Source of the DNA: DASUCS01 sp041166745 | Lineage (GTDB): Bacteria; Actinomycetota; Acidimicrobiia; Acidimicrobiales; JACDCH01 | DNA: 64,000 nt | Assembly: GCA_041166745.1 (NCBI GenBank) | Contig: JBEEGH010000011.1 | Coordinates: 66,942 to 130,941, forward strand | Direction: 5' to 3' | Part shown: in pieces, positions 32,984-41,319 of the stretch | Layout: every line of letters starts with the position of its first letter | Numbering within the stretch: the first letter of the stretch is position 1 | Notes under the pieces: model-generated | Told to the model about the DNA's origin: nothing | Database searches by the model: none | Seen by the model: the letters and a program-made list of their open reading frames with translations, nothing else | Translations under genes and position numbers: made by a program

Positions 32984-33775
32984 ATGAAGTTGCAGGACAG
33001 GGTGGTGCTCGTGACCGGCGCGTCACGTGGCATCGGGGCCGCGGTTGCGCGCTCCGTCGCGGCCAAAGGAGCGCGCGTCGGACTCATCGCACGAACGAGC
33101 GGCGATCTCGAGGAAGTGCTCACGCAGCTCGGTCATCGCGGCGCGGCCGCCACCGCCGACGTCGGGGATCCTGCGGCGCTCGCCGCAGCGATCGCGACGC
33201 TCGAGGCCGAGCTCGGCCCGATCGACGTGCTCATCGCCAACGCCGGCATCGGCGCGTACGGGCCGTTCGCCGACATCGAGGCGGAGGAGATGGAGCGGCT
33301 CGTGAAGGTCAACGTGCTCGGAACGATGTACACCATCAGAGGCGTGCTGCCAGGCATGATCACCCGACGGCGAGGTCATATCGTCACGATCGGGTCGATC
33401 GCCGGTCGCATCGGCTCGCCGTTCGAAGCGGTGTACTCCGCGACCAAGTTCGCAGGAGTTGGTCTCACCGAGGCACTCGCCGTCGAAGTGGAGCCGTACG
33501 GCATCGGGGTGTCCGTCGTGAATCCCGGTCCGGTGGCGAGCAACTTCGGGGAAGCCCGAGGTCACCCCTACGACCGTGACCGACCGAAGCCGGTGTCACC
33601 GGAGAAGGTCGCTCACGCTGTTGTCGACGTGATCGAGCGCGACAAGGCCGAGGTCTATGTGCCCGGGTGGTTCCGTCCCGCGGTGGTCGTGCGTCATCTC
33701 GTGCCGCGCATGTTGCGGTGGGGCTCGCGACGCAGCTTCCGCGACGAGCTCGCGGTCGACCAGGCGACTCGGTGA
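32984..33775 (+). CDS. Short-chain dehydrogenase/reductase
   Basis: 263 residues, classical SDR. NAD(P) binding is in VTGASRGIGAAVA, NAG in IANAGIGAYG, and the catalytic Ser-Tyr-Lys in TIGSIAGRIG and VYSATKF. The Arg after the first strand (LIARTS) suggests NADPH. A C-terminal extension with VPGWFRPAVVVRHLVPRML resembles SDRs that act on lipids at membranes. It has a clear Shine-Dalgarno (GAGAGGAG). The GTGA overlap couples it to the nucleosidase gene. Confidence 0.88.
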   Translation: MKLQDRVVLVTGASRGIGAAVARSVAAKGARVGLIARTSGDLEEVLTQLGHRGAAATADVGDPAALAAAIATLEAELGPIDVLIANAGIGAYGPFADIEAEEMERLVKVNVLGTMYTIRGVLPGMITRRRGHIVTIGSIAGRIGSPFEAVYSATKFAGVGLTEALAVEVEPYGIGVSVVNPGPVASNFGEARGHPYDRDRPKPVSPEKVAHAVVDVIERDKAEVYVPGWFRPAVVVRHLVPRMLRWGSRRSFRDELAVDQATR

Positions 33776-34521
33776 GCGCCGTGCCGAACGAATCCGGCCG
33801 GCGCCAGGTGGTCGTCCTTGCGCCGATGCCCCTCGAGATGGACGCCATCGTCACTGCCTTCGGCCTCAGCGCGACGAGTGACGCAAGCGGGGCGCCGTGG
33901 ACGGGTCGCGTCGGCAACTCCGACGTGACCGCCATCCACATCGGCATGGGACCGCCGTTGACCCGTGCCGCGTTGGTGCGCGTGTTCGACGACACCAAGC
34001 CGGGCCACATTCGATTCGACCACGTCATGATCGCGGGCATCTGCGGCGGGCTCGATCCCGATCTCGAGGTCGGCACGATGATCAACCCCGAGCTCATCGT
34101 CGAGCACTCGAGCGGCGCGACCTATAGGCACCACCCTCCCGGCAATGCGCCTCAGGCGGGCAAGCTCATCACCACCGAGGGCGTGAGTCTCGACGTCGAG
34201 CAGAGCCTGCGATTCTTCGAGGACGGTTGCGTCGCGGTGGACATGGAATCGTCGGCGGTCGCCGAGGTGTGTGAGGCACACGGTTGTCCGTGGTCGGTCT
34301 ACCGCTGCATCGGTGATCGGCACTTCGATGGTCTGCTCGACGAACGGATCATCGCGATGGCCAACCCCGATGGGTCGGGCGACTTCGCGGCCATGCAACG
34401 ACTCATCGCGGCCGAGCCCGACCTCGGAGCGAAACTCGAGCGTCTCACGCACGACAGTGCGTTGGCGGCTCGCCTCGCGGCCGAAGCCGCGGTGCGCGGT
34501 TGCCTCGCACTCGATGACTAG
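33772..34521 (+). CDS. Nucleoside phosphorylase / MTA-SAH nucleosidase-like protein
   Basis: 249 residues of the PNP/MTAN superfamily. VVVLAPMPLEMDAIV is the opening strand (Glu contacts in MTAN), 'GNSDVTAIHIGMGPP' follows, GICGGLDPDLEVGTMI is the purine-base region, and VAVDMESSAVAEVCEAHG is the ribose-binding VxMES/E motif; YRCIGDRHFDG has the purine-binding Asp. It could cleave methylthioadenosine or another nucleoside. The end overlaps the convergent hydrolase by four bases. Confidence 0.8.
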   Translation: MSAVPNESGRRQVVVLAPMPLEMDAIVTAFGLSATSDASGAPWTGRVGNSDVTAIHIGMGPPLTRAALVRVFDDTKPGHIRFDHVMIAGICGGLDPDLEVGTMINPELIVEHSSGATYRHHPPGNAPQAGKLITTEGVSLDVEQSLRFFEDGCVAVDMESSAVAEVCEAHGCPWSVYRCIGDRHFDGLLDERIIAMANPDGSGDFAAMQRLIAAEPDLGAKLERLTHDSALAARLAAEAAVRGCLALDD

Positions 34522-35345
34522 GGGACACGTCCTCCAGCGGTGCGGAGTCGCTCCACGAACGCAACCACGTCGGCAGCAAAGCGCTGTGGGTCCTCCCATC
34601 GCGGCGTGTGGCCGATGCCGGCATAGGCGACCAGGGTTGCGCTCGAGAGGCGACTCAGCAGCTCCTCTTGCATGTCGCGTCCGACCAGACCATCGGCGTC
34701 CCCCCAGATCAACAGCGTCGGCGCCGTGATCCGTTCGAGCTCGATGAGGTCGTTGTAGCCCGCCAGTCCGGCGAACGTCTCCCGCCATACGTGCGCAGGT
34801 ACCTTCAGGATCTCGGCCACGAGTTGGTCTTGCAGGTCTGGCGCGACCGCGTCGGAGGACGTGTCGACGACAAACGATCGTGCGAACGCAGGATCGATCG
34901 GGTCAGCCAGGCTCGCTACGACCGTTTCGATGAAGGCGGCGAGTCGCGGGTCATCGTGAAGCGTGCTAGGCGATGCTTCGAGCACCAGGCCTGCGACGCG
35001 GTCGGGATGATCGATCGCCACGCGGCGGGCGACAAGGCACGAGCCCGAGTGCCCCACCAGGACCGCCCGATCGATGCCGAGTGCCTCGAGCAGGGGCGGT
35101 ACGTCGGCGGCGAAGTCTTCCACTCGATAGCCGGCCGCGGGCTTGTCGGAGTCACCGTGTCCGCGCTGGGACACTGCGATGGTCCGGATTGACGGCGGTA
35201 TCCGTTCGAGCGTGGGCTGGTACGACCGCCACGAGTCCGTGGGGCCGGGCAGGAGCACGAGTGTGAGCTCCGACGCGTCGCCCTGCTCCAGGTACGACAG
35301 CGTCAGTCCGCCGTCGATGGTGACACTCGACGCCTCTGCGGCCAT
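34518..35345 (-). CDS. Alpha/beta hydrolase
   Basis: 275 residues. Oxyanion strand LVLLPGPTDSWRSY, nucleophile VGHSGSCL, acid likely Asp in LIWGDADGLV, His in AGIGHTPRWED. The broad family includes haloperoxidase-like and epoxide-hydrolase-like enzymes; substrate unknown. Start ATG 35345 is chosen because TACGCT lies six bases upstream; GTG 35369 would overlap that box. Confidence 0.85.
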   Translation of the reverse strand: MAAEASSVTIDGGLTLSYLEQGDASELTLVLLPGPTDSWRSYQPTLERIPPSIRTIAVSQRGHGDSDKPAAGYRVEDFAADVPPLLEALGIDRAVLVGHSGSCLVARRVAIDHPDRVAGLVLEASPSTLHDDPRLAAFIETVVASLADPIDPAFARSFVVDTSSDAVAPDLQDQLVAEILKVPAHVWRETFAGLAGYNDLIELERITAPTLLIWGDADGLVGRDMQEELLSRLSSATLVAYAGIGHTPRWEDPQRFAADVVAFVERLRTAGGRVP

Positions 35346-35351
35346 CCCCGG

Positions 35352-35357
35352 AGCGTA
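35352..35357 (-). promoter_or_regulatory. Candidate -10 box TACGCT, alpha/beta hydrolase
   Basis: Minus-strand hexamer six bases before the ATG at 35345. Confidence 0.55.
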
Positions 35358-35376
35358 CGTGGGAGGCACGGCCGCC

Positions 35377-35382
35377 TACGGT
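35377..35382 (+). promoter_or_regulatory. Candidate -10 box TACGGT, VOC gene
   Basis: Six bases before the ATG at 35389; fixes this start although the frame is open further upstream. Confidence 0.55.
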
Positions 35383-35388
35383 GGAACG

Positions 35389-35916
35389 ATGCCGCTCGAG
35401 CCAGGCGCGCGTTCGCCGCTGCCCGACAACGAGCCCCGCACGGGACAGATCGCATTCGTGGTCGATGAGTTGACTGGCGCGATCGATGATTGGATCAGGC
35501 TCGGAGTCGGACCGTGGAACGTCTGGACGTTCGACGAACACCTGTTGCGATCACGCACGTATGGGGACGCGCCAGGGACGTTCTCCGCTCGCGTCGCCCT
35601 GTGCTCGATCGGTCCGCTGACCTACGAGCTCGTCGAACCGTTACAGGGTCCTTCGATCTGGCACGGTTTCCTCGACCACGGGCGATCGCGGATGCACCAC
35701 CTCGGCTACTACGTCGAAGACATCGACGAGGCGATCGCCGCCATGGCCGAGCAGGGTTTCCGCCCGGTGCAGTCGGGGGCTGGGTTCGGCGTCGACGGAG
35801 ACGGGGCGTTCGCCTACTTCGACACGCTCGAGGCGTTCGGCTGCTACTTCGAGGCGATCGTCGGTCCGCGCGCTCTGCCTGATCCTGAACTGGTGGTCTC
35901 GCTGCCGTCGGACTGA
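35389..35916 (+). CDS. VOC-family protein, methylmalonyl-CoA epimerase-like
   Basis: 175 residues. 'QIAFVVDELTGAIDDWIRLGVGPW' resembles the first metal strand, and 'MHHLGYYVEDIDEAIAAMAEQGF' is the second His-containing strand typical of epimerase-like VOC proteins. 'FGCYFEAIVGP' ends the fold. Function is uncertain beyond the fold. Divergent from the hydrolase. Confidence 0.78.
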   Translation: MPLEPGARSPLPDNEPRTGQIAFVVDELTGAIDDWIRLGVGPWNVWTFDEHLLRSRTYGDAPGTFSARVALCSIGPLTYELVEPLQGPSIWHGFLDHGRSRMHHLGYYVEDIDEAIAAMAEQGFRPVQSGAGFGVDGDGAFAYFDTLEAFGCYFEAIVGPRALPDPELVVSLPSD

Positions 35917-35948
35917 TCGCTCGTCGACGGTCTTCACGCGCTTCGATC

Positions 35949-35954
35949 TAGCCT
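35949..35954 (+). promoter_or_regulatory. Candidate -10 box TAGCCT, second peroxiredoxin
   Basis: Six bases before the ATG at 35961, with no Shine-Dalgarno. Confidence 0.55.
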
Positions 35955-35960
35955 CGGCGC

Positions 35961-36416
35961 ATGCCACTCAAGCCTGGTGACAAGGCCCCCGCGTTCACGC
36001 TGCTCGACCAGGACAGCAACAAGGTCAAGCTGTCCGACTTCAAGGGCCGCAAAGTGCTCGTGTACTTCTACCCAAAGGCTGATACGCCCGGGTGCACGAA
36101 GCAGGCCTGTGGTTTGCGCGACGTGATGCCGAAGGTGGGCGACACCGTCGTCCTTGGCATGAGCCCGGACAAGCCGACGAAGCAGAAGAAGTTCGATGAG
36201 AAGTACTCGCTCGGCTTTCCGTTGCTCGCCGATGAAGACCACGCCGTCGCCGAAGCGTTCGACGTGTGGACCGAGAAGTCGATGTACGGCAAGAAGTACA
36301 TGGGCATCCTGCGGTCGGCGTTCCTCATCGACGAGAAGGGCAAGATCGCCGAGGCGTGGTACAAGATCAGCCCCCAGGACACCGCAACGAATCTCCTGAA
36401 GTCGCTTGCCGGGTAG
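35961..36416 (+). CDS. bcp: Thioredoxin-dependent peroxiredoxin, Bcp type
   Basis: 151 residues. The canonical YPKADTPGCTKQAC gives peroxidatic and resolving cysteines five apart. 'GMSPDKPTKQKKFDEKY' and the C-terminal 'GILRSAFLIDEKGKIAEAWYKI' are typical Bcp. It leads the tag-sigma-ogt unit with an 11-base overlap into tag, so peroxide and alkylation defence may be expressed together. Confidence 0.93.
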   Translation: MPLKPGDKAPAFTLLDQDSNKVKLSDFKGRKVLVYFYPKADTPGCTKQACGLRDVMPKVGDTVVLGMSPDKPTKQKKFDEKYSLGFPLLADEDHAVAEAFDVWTEKSMYGKKYMGILRSAFLIDEKGKIAEAWYKISPQDTATNLLKSLAG

Positions 36417-37050
36417 TGCAGTCGTTCGCGGGGACGACGGTCGCAAACGCTGCAGCTGGTCCACGTCGACTCCGGAGTACGTCGCGTATCACGACGATGA
36501 GTGGGGTCGACCTGTCGTCGACGACAGGCGCTTGTACGAGAAGATCTGCCTCGAAGGGTTCCAATCCGGTCTGTCGTGGCTCACGATCTTGCGCAAGCGT
36601 GAAGCCTTTCGACGGGCGTTCGCCGAGTTCGATCCTGAGGTCGTCGCGTCGTACGGCGCCCGCGACACGAAGCGTCTCCTCGGCGACGCGGGCATCGTCC
36701 GCCATCGCGGCAAGATCGAGGCAACGATCGCCAACGCGCGTGCCACCCTCGAAGCGCAGAACCGGCACGGCTCGCTCGCGGCGCTGGTGTGGTCGTTCGA
36801 GCCCCGCCGGCGCGGCAGAGCGGTGCCGAAGCAGTTCGGCGAGGTGCCGTCGAAGACCGTGGAGTCGTCGGCACTGTCCAAGGAGCTCGCTCGTATCGGC
36901 TTCCGATTCGTCGGCCCGACGACGGCGTATGCCGCCATGCAGTCCCTGGGACTCGTGAACGACCACTTCGCCGGCTGCCACGTGCGTTCCGCGTGTGAGC
37001 AAGATCGGCGAGCGATCTCACACGACCGCCTCGGCCGTCGTTCTCATTGA
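36406..37050 (+). CDS. tag: DNA-3-methyladenine glycosylase I
   Basis: Removes 3-methyladenine from DNA. 214 residues. KRCSWSTSTPEYVAYHDDEWG has the zinc Cys and the conserved YHDEEWG-like block; 'YEKICLEGFQSGLSWLTILRKRE' has the catalytic-pocket Glu; 'RFVGPTTAYAAMQSLGLVNDH' and the following Cys provide remaining zinc ligands (H...C). The TTG start at 36406, inside the bcp end, is the only in-frame option before homology. The sigma gene starts one base after its stop. Confidence 0.93.
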   Translation: MPGSAVVRGDDGRKRCSWSTSTPEYVAYHDDEWGRPVVDDRRLYEKICLEGFQSGLSWLTILRKREAFRRAFAEFDPEVVASYGARDTKRLLGDAGIVRHRGKIEATIANARATLEAQNRHGSLAALVWSFEPRRRGRAVPKQFGEVPSKTVESSALSKELARIGFRFVGPTTAYAAMQSLGLVNDHFAGCHVRSACEQDRRAISHDRLGRRSH

Positions 37051-37051
37051 T

Positions 37052-37516
37052 GTGACGCTGCCTCCGTTCCAGGCTGTCCTCGACGAGCACCGCCACGGTG
37101 TGCACCGGTATCTCGTGGCTGCGGTCGGGACGCACGACGCCAACGACTGCTTCCAGGAGACGATGCTCGCCGCGCTGCGCGCCTACCCGACATTGGCCCA
37201 TGGCGAGAATCTCGGTGGCTGGCTCTACACGATCGCTCATCGAAAGGTGATCGATGCGGTGCGCGCTCGCGATCGACGTCCGTTGCCGGTGGACGTGGTG
37301 CCCGAGCAGCGGTTCGAGCTCGCGGATCTGGGCGACGGTCCTGTGTGGGCCGTCCTCGAGGAGCTTCCGCCGAAGCAACGCACCGCGGTGCTGCTGCGTC
37401 ACGCCGCCGACCGACCCTATAGCGAGATCGCCGAGGTGCTCGAGTGCACCGAAGCGGCTGCTCGCCAGAACGTGCGCGCCGGTTTGGCGCGTCTGCGAGA
37501 GGAGATGAGGGAATGA
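37052..37516 (+). CDS. ECF-type sigma-70 family factor
   Basis: 154 residues. Region 2 contains HDANDCFQETMLAALRAYPT and 'GGWLYTIAHRKVIDAVRARDRR'. Region 4 contains LEELPPKQRTAVLLRHAADRPYSEIAEVL and a recognition helix CTEAAARQNVRAGLARLR. No anti-sigma gene follows; the next gene is ogt, joined by an ATGA overlap. The start is GTG 37052 (GTG 36995 is possible but lies inside tag). Likely to direct transcription of an alkylation/stress regulon, possibly its own operon. Confidence 0.87.
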   Translation: MTLPPFQAVLDEHRHGVHRYLVAAVGTHDANDCFQETMLAALRAYPTLAHGENLGGWLYTIAHRKVIDAVRARDRRPLPVDVVPEQRFELADLGDGPVWAVLEELPPKQRTAVLLRHAADRPYSEIAEVLECTEAAARQNVRAGLARLREEMRE

Positions 37517-38079
37517 CCAGCGTCGACGCCGCCACCGCCGAGTTCCTGAAGCGAGCCGAGAAAGAAGGCCTCGTCGACGTCGCGTACACGACTGTCGACA
37601 CGCCCGTCGGCCCGATCGGCCTCGCCGCCACCGACACCGGGCTCGTGAAGGTTGCGTTGCGCCCGGACGAAGAGGACTTTCTCGGGGAGCTGTGCGCGAA
37701 CGTGTCGCCCCGCGTCCTCGAGCAACCGGCGAAGCTCGACGCTGTCCGCCGTCAGCTCGACGAGTACTTCGACGGTCGCCGCACGACGTTCAGCCTGCCG
37801 ATCGACTGGCAGCTCTCGCACGGCTTCCGGCGCATGGTGCTGGAGGCACTCTTCTCACAGGTGCACTTCGGTGAGGTCGTGAGCTACGGCGAGCTCGCGC
37901 AGCGGGTCGGCCATCCCAAGGCCAGCCGGGCGGTGGGAACGGCGATGGCGACGAACCCGGTGCCGATCGTGGTGCCGTGCCACCGGGTGCTGCGCACAGG
38001 TGGTTCGATCGGCAACTACGGCGGCGGCGTCGAGATGAAGCGCCAACTCCTCACCTTCGAAGGCTCGCTGCTCACCTAG
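37513..38079 (+). CDS. ogt: Methylated-DNA-protein-cysteine methyltransferase
   Basis: Suicide repair of O6-methylguanine. 188 residues. The acceptor cysteine is in VPIVVPCHRVLRTGG; 'GEVVSYGELAQRVGHPKASRAVGTAM' is the DNA-binding helix-turn-helix with the Arg finger. An extra 20-residue N-terminal helix (AATAEFLKRAEKEGLVDV) precedes the usual start of the family and might contact the sigma factor encoded next door (inference). Confidence 0.95.
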   Translation: MTSVDAATAEFLKRAEKEGLVDVAYTTVDTPVGPIGLAATDTGLVKVALRPDEEDFLGELCANVSPRVLEQPAKLDAVRRQLDEYFDGRRTTFSLPIDWQLSHGFRRMVLEALFSQVHFGEVVSYGELAQRVGHPKASRAVGTAMATNPVPIVVPCHRVLRTGGSIGNYGGGVEMKRQLLTFEGSLLT

Positions 38080-38101
38080 CCCGGGCAAACCCGCGTTCGA
38101 G

Positions 38102-39289
38102 CTAGGTCGGTGGGCCGAGGATCACGCAGCCGTTGTGGCCGCCGAAGCCGAAGCTGTTCGACAGGCTCGGGCCGGGTGTCCACGAGCGGGGCTCGTGCAA
38201 CACCAGGTCGATCGGCGGCAACGCGGCATCGACGGCCTTCGTACCATCGGTCGGCGGGATGAGCCCGTGGGCCATCGACAACACGACCGCCGCGGCCTCG
38301 AGCGCACCGGCGGCACCCAATGCATGGCCGGTGACACCTTTGGTCGACGTGACGATGGGGCCGGAGGTGCCGAACACCGATGCGATGGCTTCGGCTTCGG
38401 CGGCGTCGTTCAGCGGCGTCGACGTGCCGTGGGCGTTGATGTGCACGATGTCGGCGGGGGACAGGCCGGCATCCGCGAGCGCTTGCTCCATACACGCGAT
38501 CGCTCCCGCGCCTCCCGGTGATGGCGCGGTGATGTGGTGGGCGTCGGCATTCGACGCGGCTCCGAGCACTTCGGCGAGGATCGTGGCGCCGCGCGCCTCG
38601 GCCGCCGACCATTCTTCGAGCACGAGCACGGCGGCGCCTTCGCTCATCACGAAGCCGTCGCGCTCGGCGTCGAACGGGCGCGACACGCCTGAGTTCGACA
38701 ACGCTGTCATGTTGCGGAACCCGGCCATGCCGGTGACGGTCATCGCCGCTTCGCTACCGCCCGTGAGCGCGGCGTCGCATCGTCCGTACGCAACGAGACG
38801 AGCGGCGTTGCCGATCGCGTGCGTGGCAGCGGAGCAGGCAGTGACCGTCGTCTCGCACGGCCCTTGCCATCCGTAGCGCATCGACAGCGCGGCGGACGCG
38901 GCGTTCGACATCATCATCGGGACGAGGAACGGCGACACGCGCCGCTCGCCCTTCTCGTGGCGCGTGACGATCTGGGTCTCGAGTGTTTCGAGACCGCCAA
39001 CGCCCGTGCCGAGCAACACGCCTCTGCGCGCCGGGTCGCCACCGACATCGCCCGATTGCTCGAGTGCTTCGGCCGCGGCCGCGAGGGCGATCTGAGCGAA
39101 GCGATCGGTGCGCTTTGCTTCCTTCGGGTTGTCGAAGGCGGTCTCGGGATCGAAGCCCGTGATCCGTCGCTCGGCCGTTGGTTGCGGCGCGAGGAGCCCG
39201 GCCCAGAACGCGTCGCGACCGATGCCGCAGGCGGCGAGAACACCGACGCCGGTAACGGCAACGCGCCTGGCCTCGACCGCAGGCTTCAC
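38102..39289 (-). CDS. fabF: Beta-ketoacyl-ACP synthase II
   Basis: Elongating condensing enzyme of type II fatty-acid synthesis. 395 residues. VAVTGVGVLAACG opens the thiolase fold, the Cys is in ETTVTACSAATHAIG, and the two His residues are in NAHGTSTPLND and KGVTGHALGAAGALE. NSFGFGGHN closes the active site. GTG start at 39289, 108 bases after acpP; the gap holds a repeat-like element. Confidence 0.95.
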   Translation of the reverse strand: MKPAVEARRVAVTGVGVLAACGIGRDAFWAGLLAPQPTAERRITGFDPETAFDNPKEAKRTDRFAQIALAAAAEALEQSGDVGGDPARRGVLLGTGVGGLETLETQIVTRHEKGERRVSPFLVPMMMSNAASAALSMRYGWQGPCETTVTACSAATHAIGNAARLVAYGRCDAALTGGSEAAMTVTGMAGFRNMTALSNSGVSRPFDAERDGFVMSEGAAVLVLEEWSAAEARGATILAEVLGAASNADAHHITAPSPGGAGAIACMEQALADAGLSPADIVHINAHGTSTPLNDAAEAEAIASVFGTSGPIVTSTKGVTGHALGAAGALEAAAVVLSMAHGLIPPTDGTKAVDAALPPIDLVLHEPRSWTPGPSLSNSFGFGGHNGCVILGPPT

Positions 39290-39397
39290 AGGTCTCGCTC
39301 GCTCACAGCGCTTCTGCGGGGGCGGCGCCCCCGGACCCCATTGCCGTCCGGCTCCCTAGCGGTCGCTCGTCCGGCGCTGCGAACTCGCTGCGCTCGC
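39290..39397. repeat. REP-like GC-rich element between acpP and fabF
   Basis: Contains a 7-bp hairpin CGGGGGC-GGC-GCCCCCG (around 39315-39335), a direct repeat GTCCGGC, and the 14-mer CGCTCGCTCACAGC near both ends (the distal copy runs into the acpP stop). Such GGGGGC-type hairpins flanked by GAGCGAGC runs are often dispersed intergenic repeats or partial terminators in actinobacteria. Single copy here. Confidence 0.45.
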
Positions 39398-39634
39398 TCA
39401 CAGCTTCGACTTGATGAGCTCGAATGCTTGGCCGACGGAGGTGATGCCTTCGAGCTCCTCTTCGTCGACGGTGATGTCGAACTCTTCCTCGAGGTCCATC
39501 ACCATCTGGACCAGGTCGAGACTGTCGGCGTCGAGATCGTCGGCGAAGTTCGCTTCGATCTTGATCTCGTCGACCGGCTTGCTCAGGCTGTCGGCTGCCG
39601 TCTTGCGGAAGCGCTCGAACAGCTCGTCACTCAT
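39398..39634 (-). CDS. acpP: Acyl carrier protein
   Basis: 78 residues, acidic. The phosphopantetheine serine (about 39) is in DDLDADSLDLVQMVM. It carries growing acyl chains between the Fab enzymes. The ATG at 39634 has a good Shine-Dalgarno (AAGGAG, about 10 bases upstream), in contrast to the leaderless genes. Confidence 0.96.
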   Translation of the reverse strand: MSDELFERFRKTAADSLSKPVDEIKIEANFADDLDADSLDLVQMVMDLEEEFDITVDEEELEGITSVGQAFELIKSKL

Positions 39635-39663
39635 TGTGGTGTTTCTCCTTGTAGGTGGGAACT

Positions 39664-40383
39664 TCAGTTGCCCATTGCGAGGCCGCCATCGACCGGGAGA
39701 ATCGCTCCCGTGATGAAGGCCGCTTCGGCGGAGGCAAGAAAGCGTACGGCGGCGGCCACCTCGGCGGAAGTTCCGAAGCGGCCCACGGGCACCGAGGTCG
39801 CCACCCGCTCGCGCCAGTCCTCGCCGAGCGTGCTGGTCATGTCGGTGTCGATGGGGCCCGGTGTGACGATGTTTGCCGTGATGCCCCGGCTTCCGTACTC
39901 CCGGGCGATCGACCGAGCGAACCCGATGAGGCCGGCCTTCGTGGCGGCGTAGTTGGTCTGACCGGGCGAGCCCATGTAGGCGCCGACCGACGACACGAAG
40001 ATCAGGCGCCCCCACCGAGCCTTCATCATCGGACCGATGGCGCGCCGGGCGACGTGGAACGCGCCGGTGAGGTTGGCGTCGAGCACGTCGTGCCAGTCTT
40101 CGTCGCTCATGCGAGCGAGCAGCGTGTCGCGGGTGATGCCGGCATTGGACACGACCACCTGGACCTTGCCCAGCTCGGCCTCGACCTTGCCGAAAGCTTC
40201 GTTGACGGCCGCCGAGTCGGCGACATCGCACGCGAAGCAGGGGAACTCGTCGGTTGTCGTCGAACGGGACAGCACCGCGACGCGATCGCCATGGGCCGCG
40301 AATGCCCGCGCACACGCAAGTCCGATGCCGCGCGTGCCGCCGGTGATCAGCACTGTTCTCGGCTCGGCGGTCTCGTCGCTCAT
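39664..40383 (-). CDS. fabG: 3-oxoacyl-ACP reductase
   Basis: 239-residue SDR. VLITGGTRGIGLACA binds NADPH, VVSNAGITRDTLLARM is the FabG-specific segment, and Ser-Tyr-Lys are in IFVSSVGAYMGSPGQTNYAATKAG. C-terminal VDGGLAM. Start ATG 40383 is coupled to the fabH stop (ATGA); the frame is open upstream, but homology begins here. Confidence 0.94.
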   Translation of the reverse strand: MSDETAEPRTVLITGGTRGIGLACARAFAAHGDRVAVLSRSTTTDEFPCFACDVADSAAVNEAFGKVEAELGKVQVVVSNAGITRDTLLARMSDEDWHDVLDANLTGAFHVARRAIGPMMKARWGRLIFVSSVGAYMGSPGQTNYAATKAGLIGFARSIAREYGSRGITANIVTPGPIDTDMTSTLGEDWRERVATSVPVGRFGTSAEVAAAVRFLASAEAAFITGAILPVDGGLAMGN

Positions 40384-41306
40384 CGCGACCACCTCACGAT
40401 CGCGCTGGACCATGTCATGCCCGCACCGAAGCCGACCATGAGCACGAGATCGCCCAGTTTCAGCCGGCCGTTGGCGGCGGCATCGTCGAGCGCGATGGGG
40501 ATCGACGCTGCCGAAGTGTTGCCGGTGCGATCGAGGACGACGGCGGTGCGCTCCATGGAGATCCCGAGCTTGGCATTCGCGGACTCGATGATGCGGATGT
40601 TCGCCTGGTGCGGCACGAAGAGCGCGATGTCGTCGGCGGTGACGCCCGCCTGTTTCATCGTTCGAGTGGCGGAGTCGATCATCACGCGGACGGCCTTGCG
40701 GAAGACCTCCTTGCCCTCCATGCGCATGTAGCCGCCGATGTCGGCGTCGAGGATCGAACGCAGGGAGCCGTCGCTGCCGAGGTCCCACCCGAGCAGTGAC
40801 GGCTCGCCCTCCGCGGCCTCGAGCACGACCGCACCGGCGCCGTCGCCGAAGAGCACGGCCGTGGTGCGCTCGTCCCAGTCGATCATGCGCGACATCGTCT
40901 CGCTGCCGATCACCAGGATCCGGTCGACACCGCCGCCGACGAACTGATATCCGGTGACGAGTCCGTACACGAAGCCCGAGCACGCCGCGTTGAGGTCGAA
41001 CGCACCGCACGTGAGGCCGAGCGCGTGTTGCACCGTCGACGCGGTCGCCGGCAGTTGCTGATCGGGAGTCGACGTGCACAGGACGATGAGACCGACGTCC
41101 TTCGCCGCGATGCCGGCGTGGTCGAGCGCGGCTTGCCCCGCTTCGATGGCCAGGCCCGACGTCGTGCCGCCGATGCGGCGTTCGCGGATGCCGCTGCGTT
41201 CGCGGATCCACTCGTCGCTCGTGTCGAGGACCGCCGCGAGGTCGGCGTTGGTCACGACCTTCTCGGGAAGCGCGGTGCCCCATCCCGCGATGCGCGCGGT
41301 TCTCAT
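40380..41306 (-). CDS. fabH: Beta-ketoacyl-ACP synthase III
   Basis: Initiates fatty-acid synthesis by condensing an acyl-CoA with malonyl-ACP. 308 residues. TSDEWIRERSGIRERRI is the N-terminal signature, Cys in NAACSGFVYG, His in VPHQANIRI and Asn in RTGNTSAASIPIAL. Thirteen bases after fabD. Confidence 0.95.
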   Translation of the reverse strand: MRTARIAGWGTALPEKVVTNADLAAVLDTSDEWIRERSGIRERRIGGTTSGLAIEAGQAALDHAGIAAKDVGLIVLCTSTPDQQLPATASTVQHALGLTCGAFDLNAACSGFVYGLVTGYQFVGGGVDRILVIGSETMSRMIDWDERTTAVLFGDGAGAVVLEAAEGEPSLLGWDLGSDGSLRSILDADIGGYMRMEGKEVFRKAVRVMIDSATRTMKQAGVTADDIALFVPHQANIRIIESANAKLGISMERTAVVLDRTGNTSAASIPIALDDAAANGRLKLGDLVLMVGFGAGMTWSSAIVRWSR

Positions 41307-41319
41307 GCGGCGATGGGCG

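Noticed and set aside
36995..37051. Longer N-terminus for the ECF sigma factor from GTG 36995
   Set aside because: It would overlap tag by 56 bases and adds no sigma region; GTG 37052 sits directly after the tag stop, as is usual in this region.
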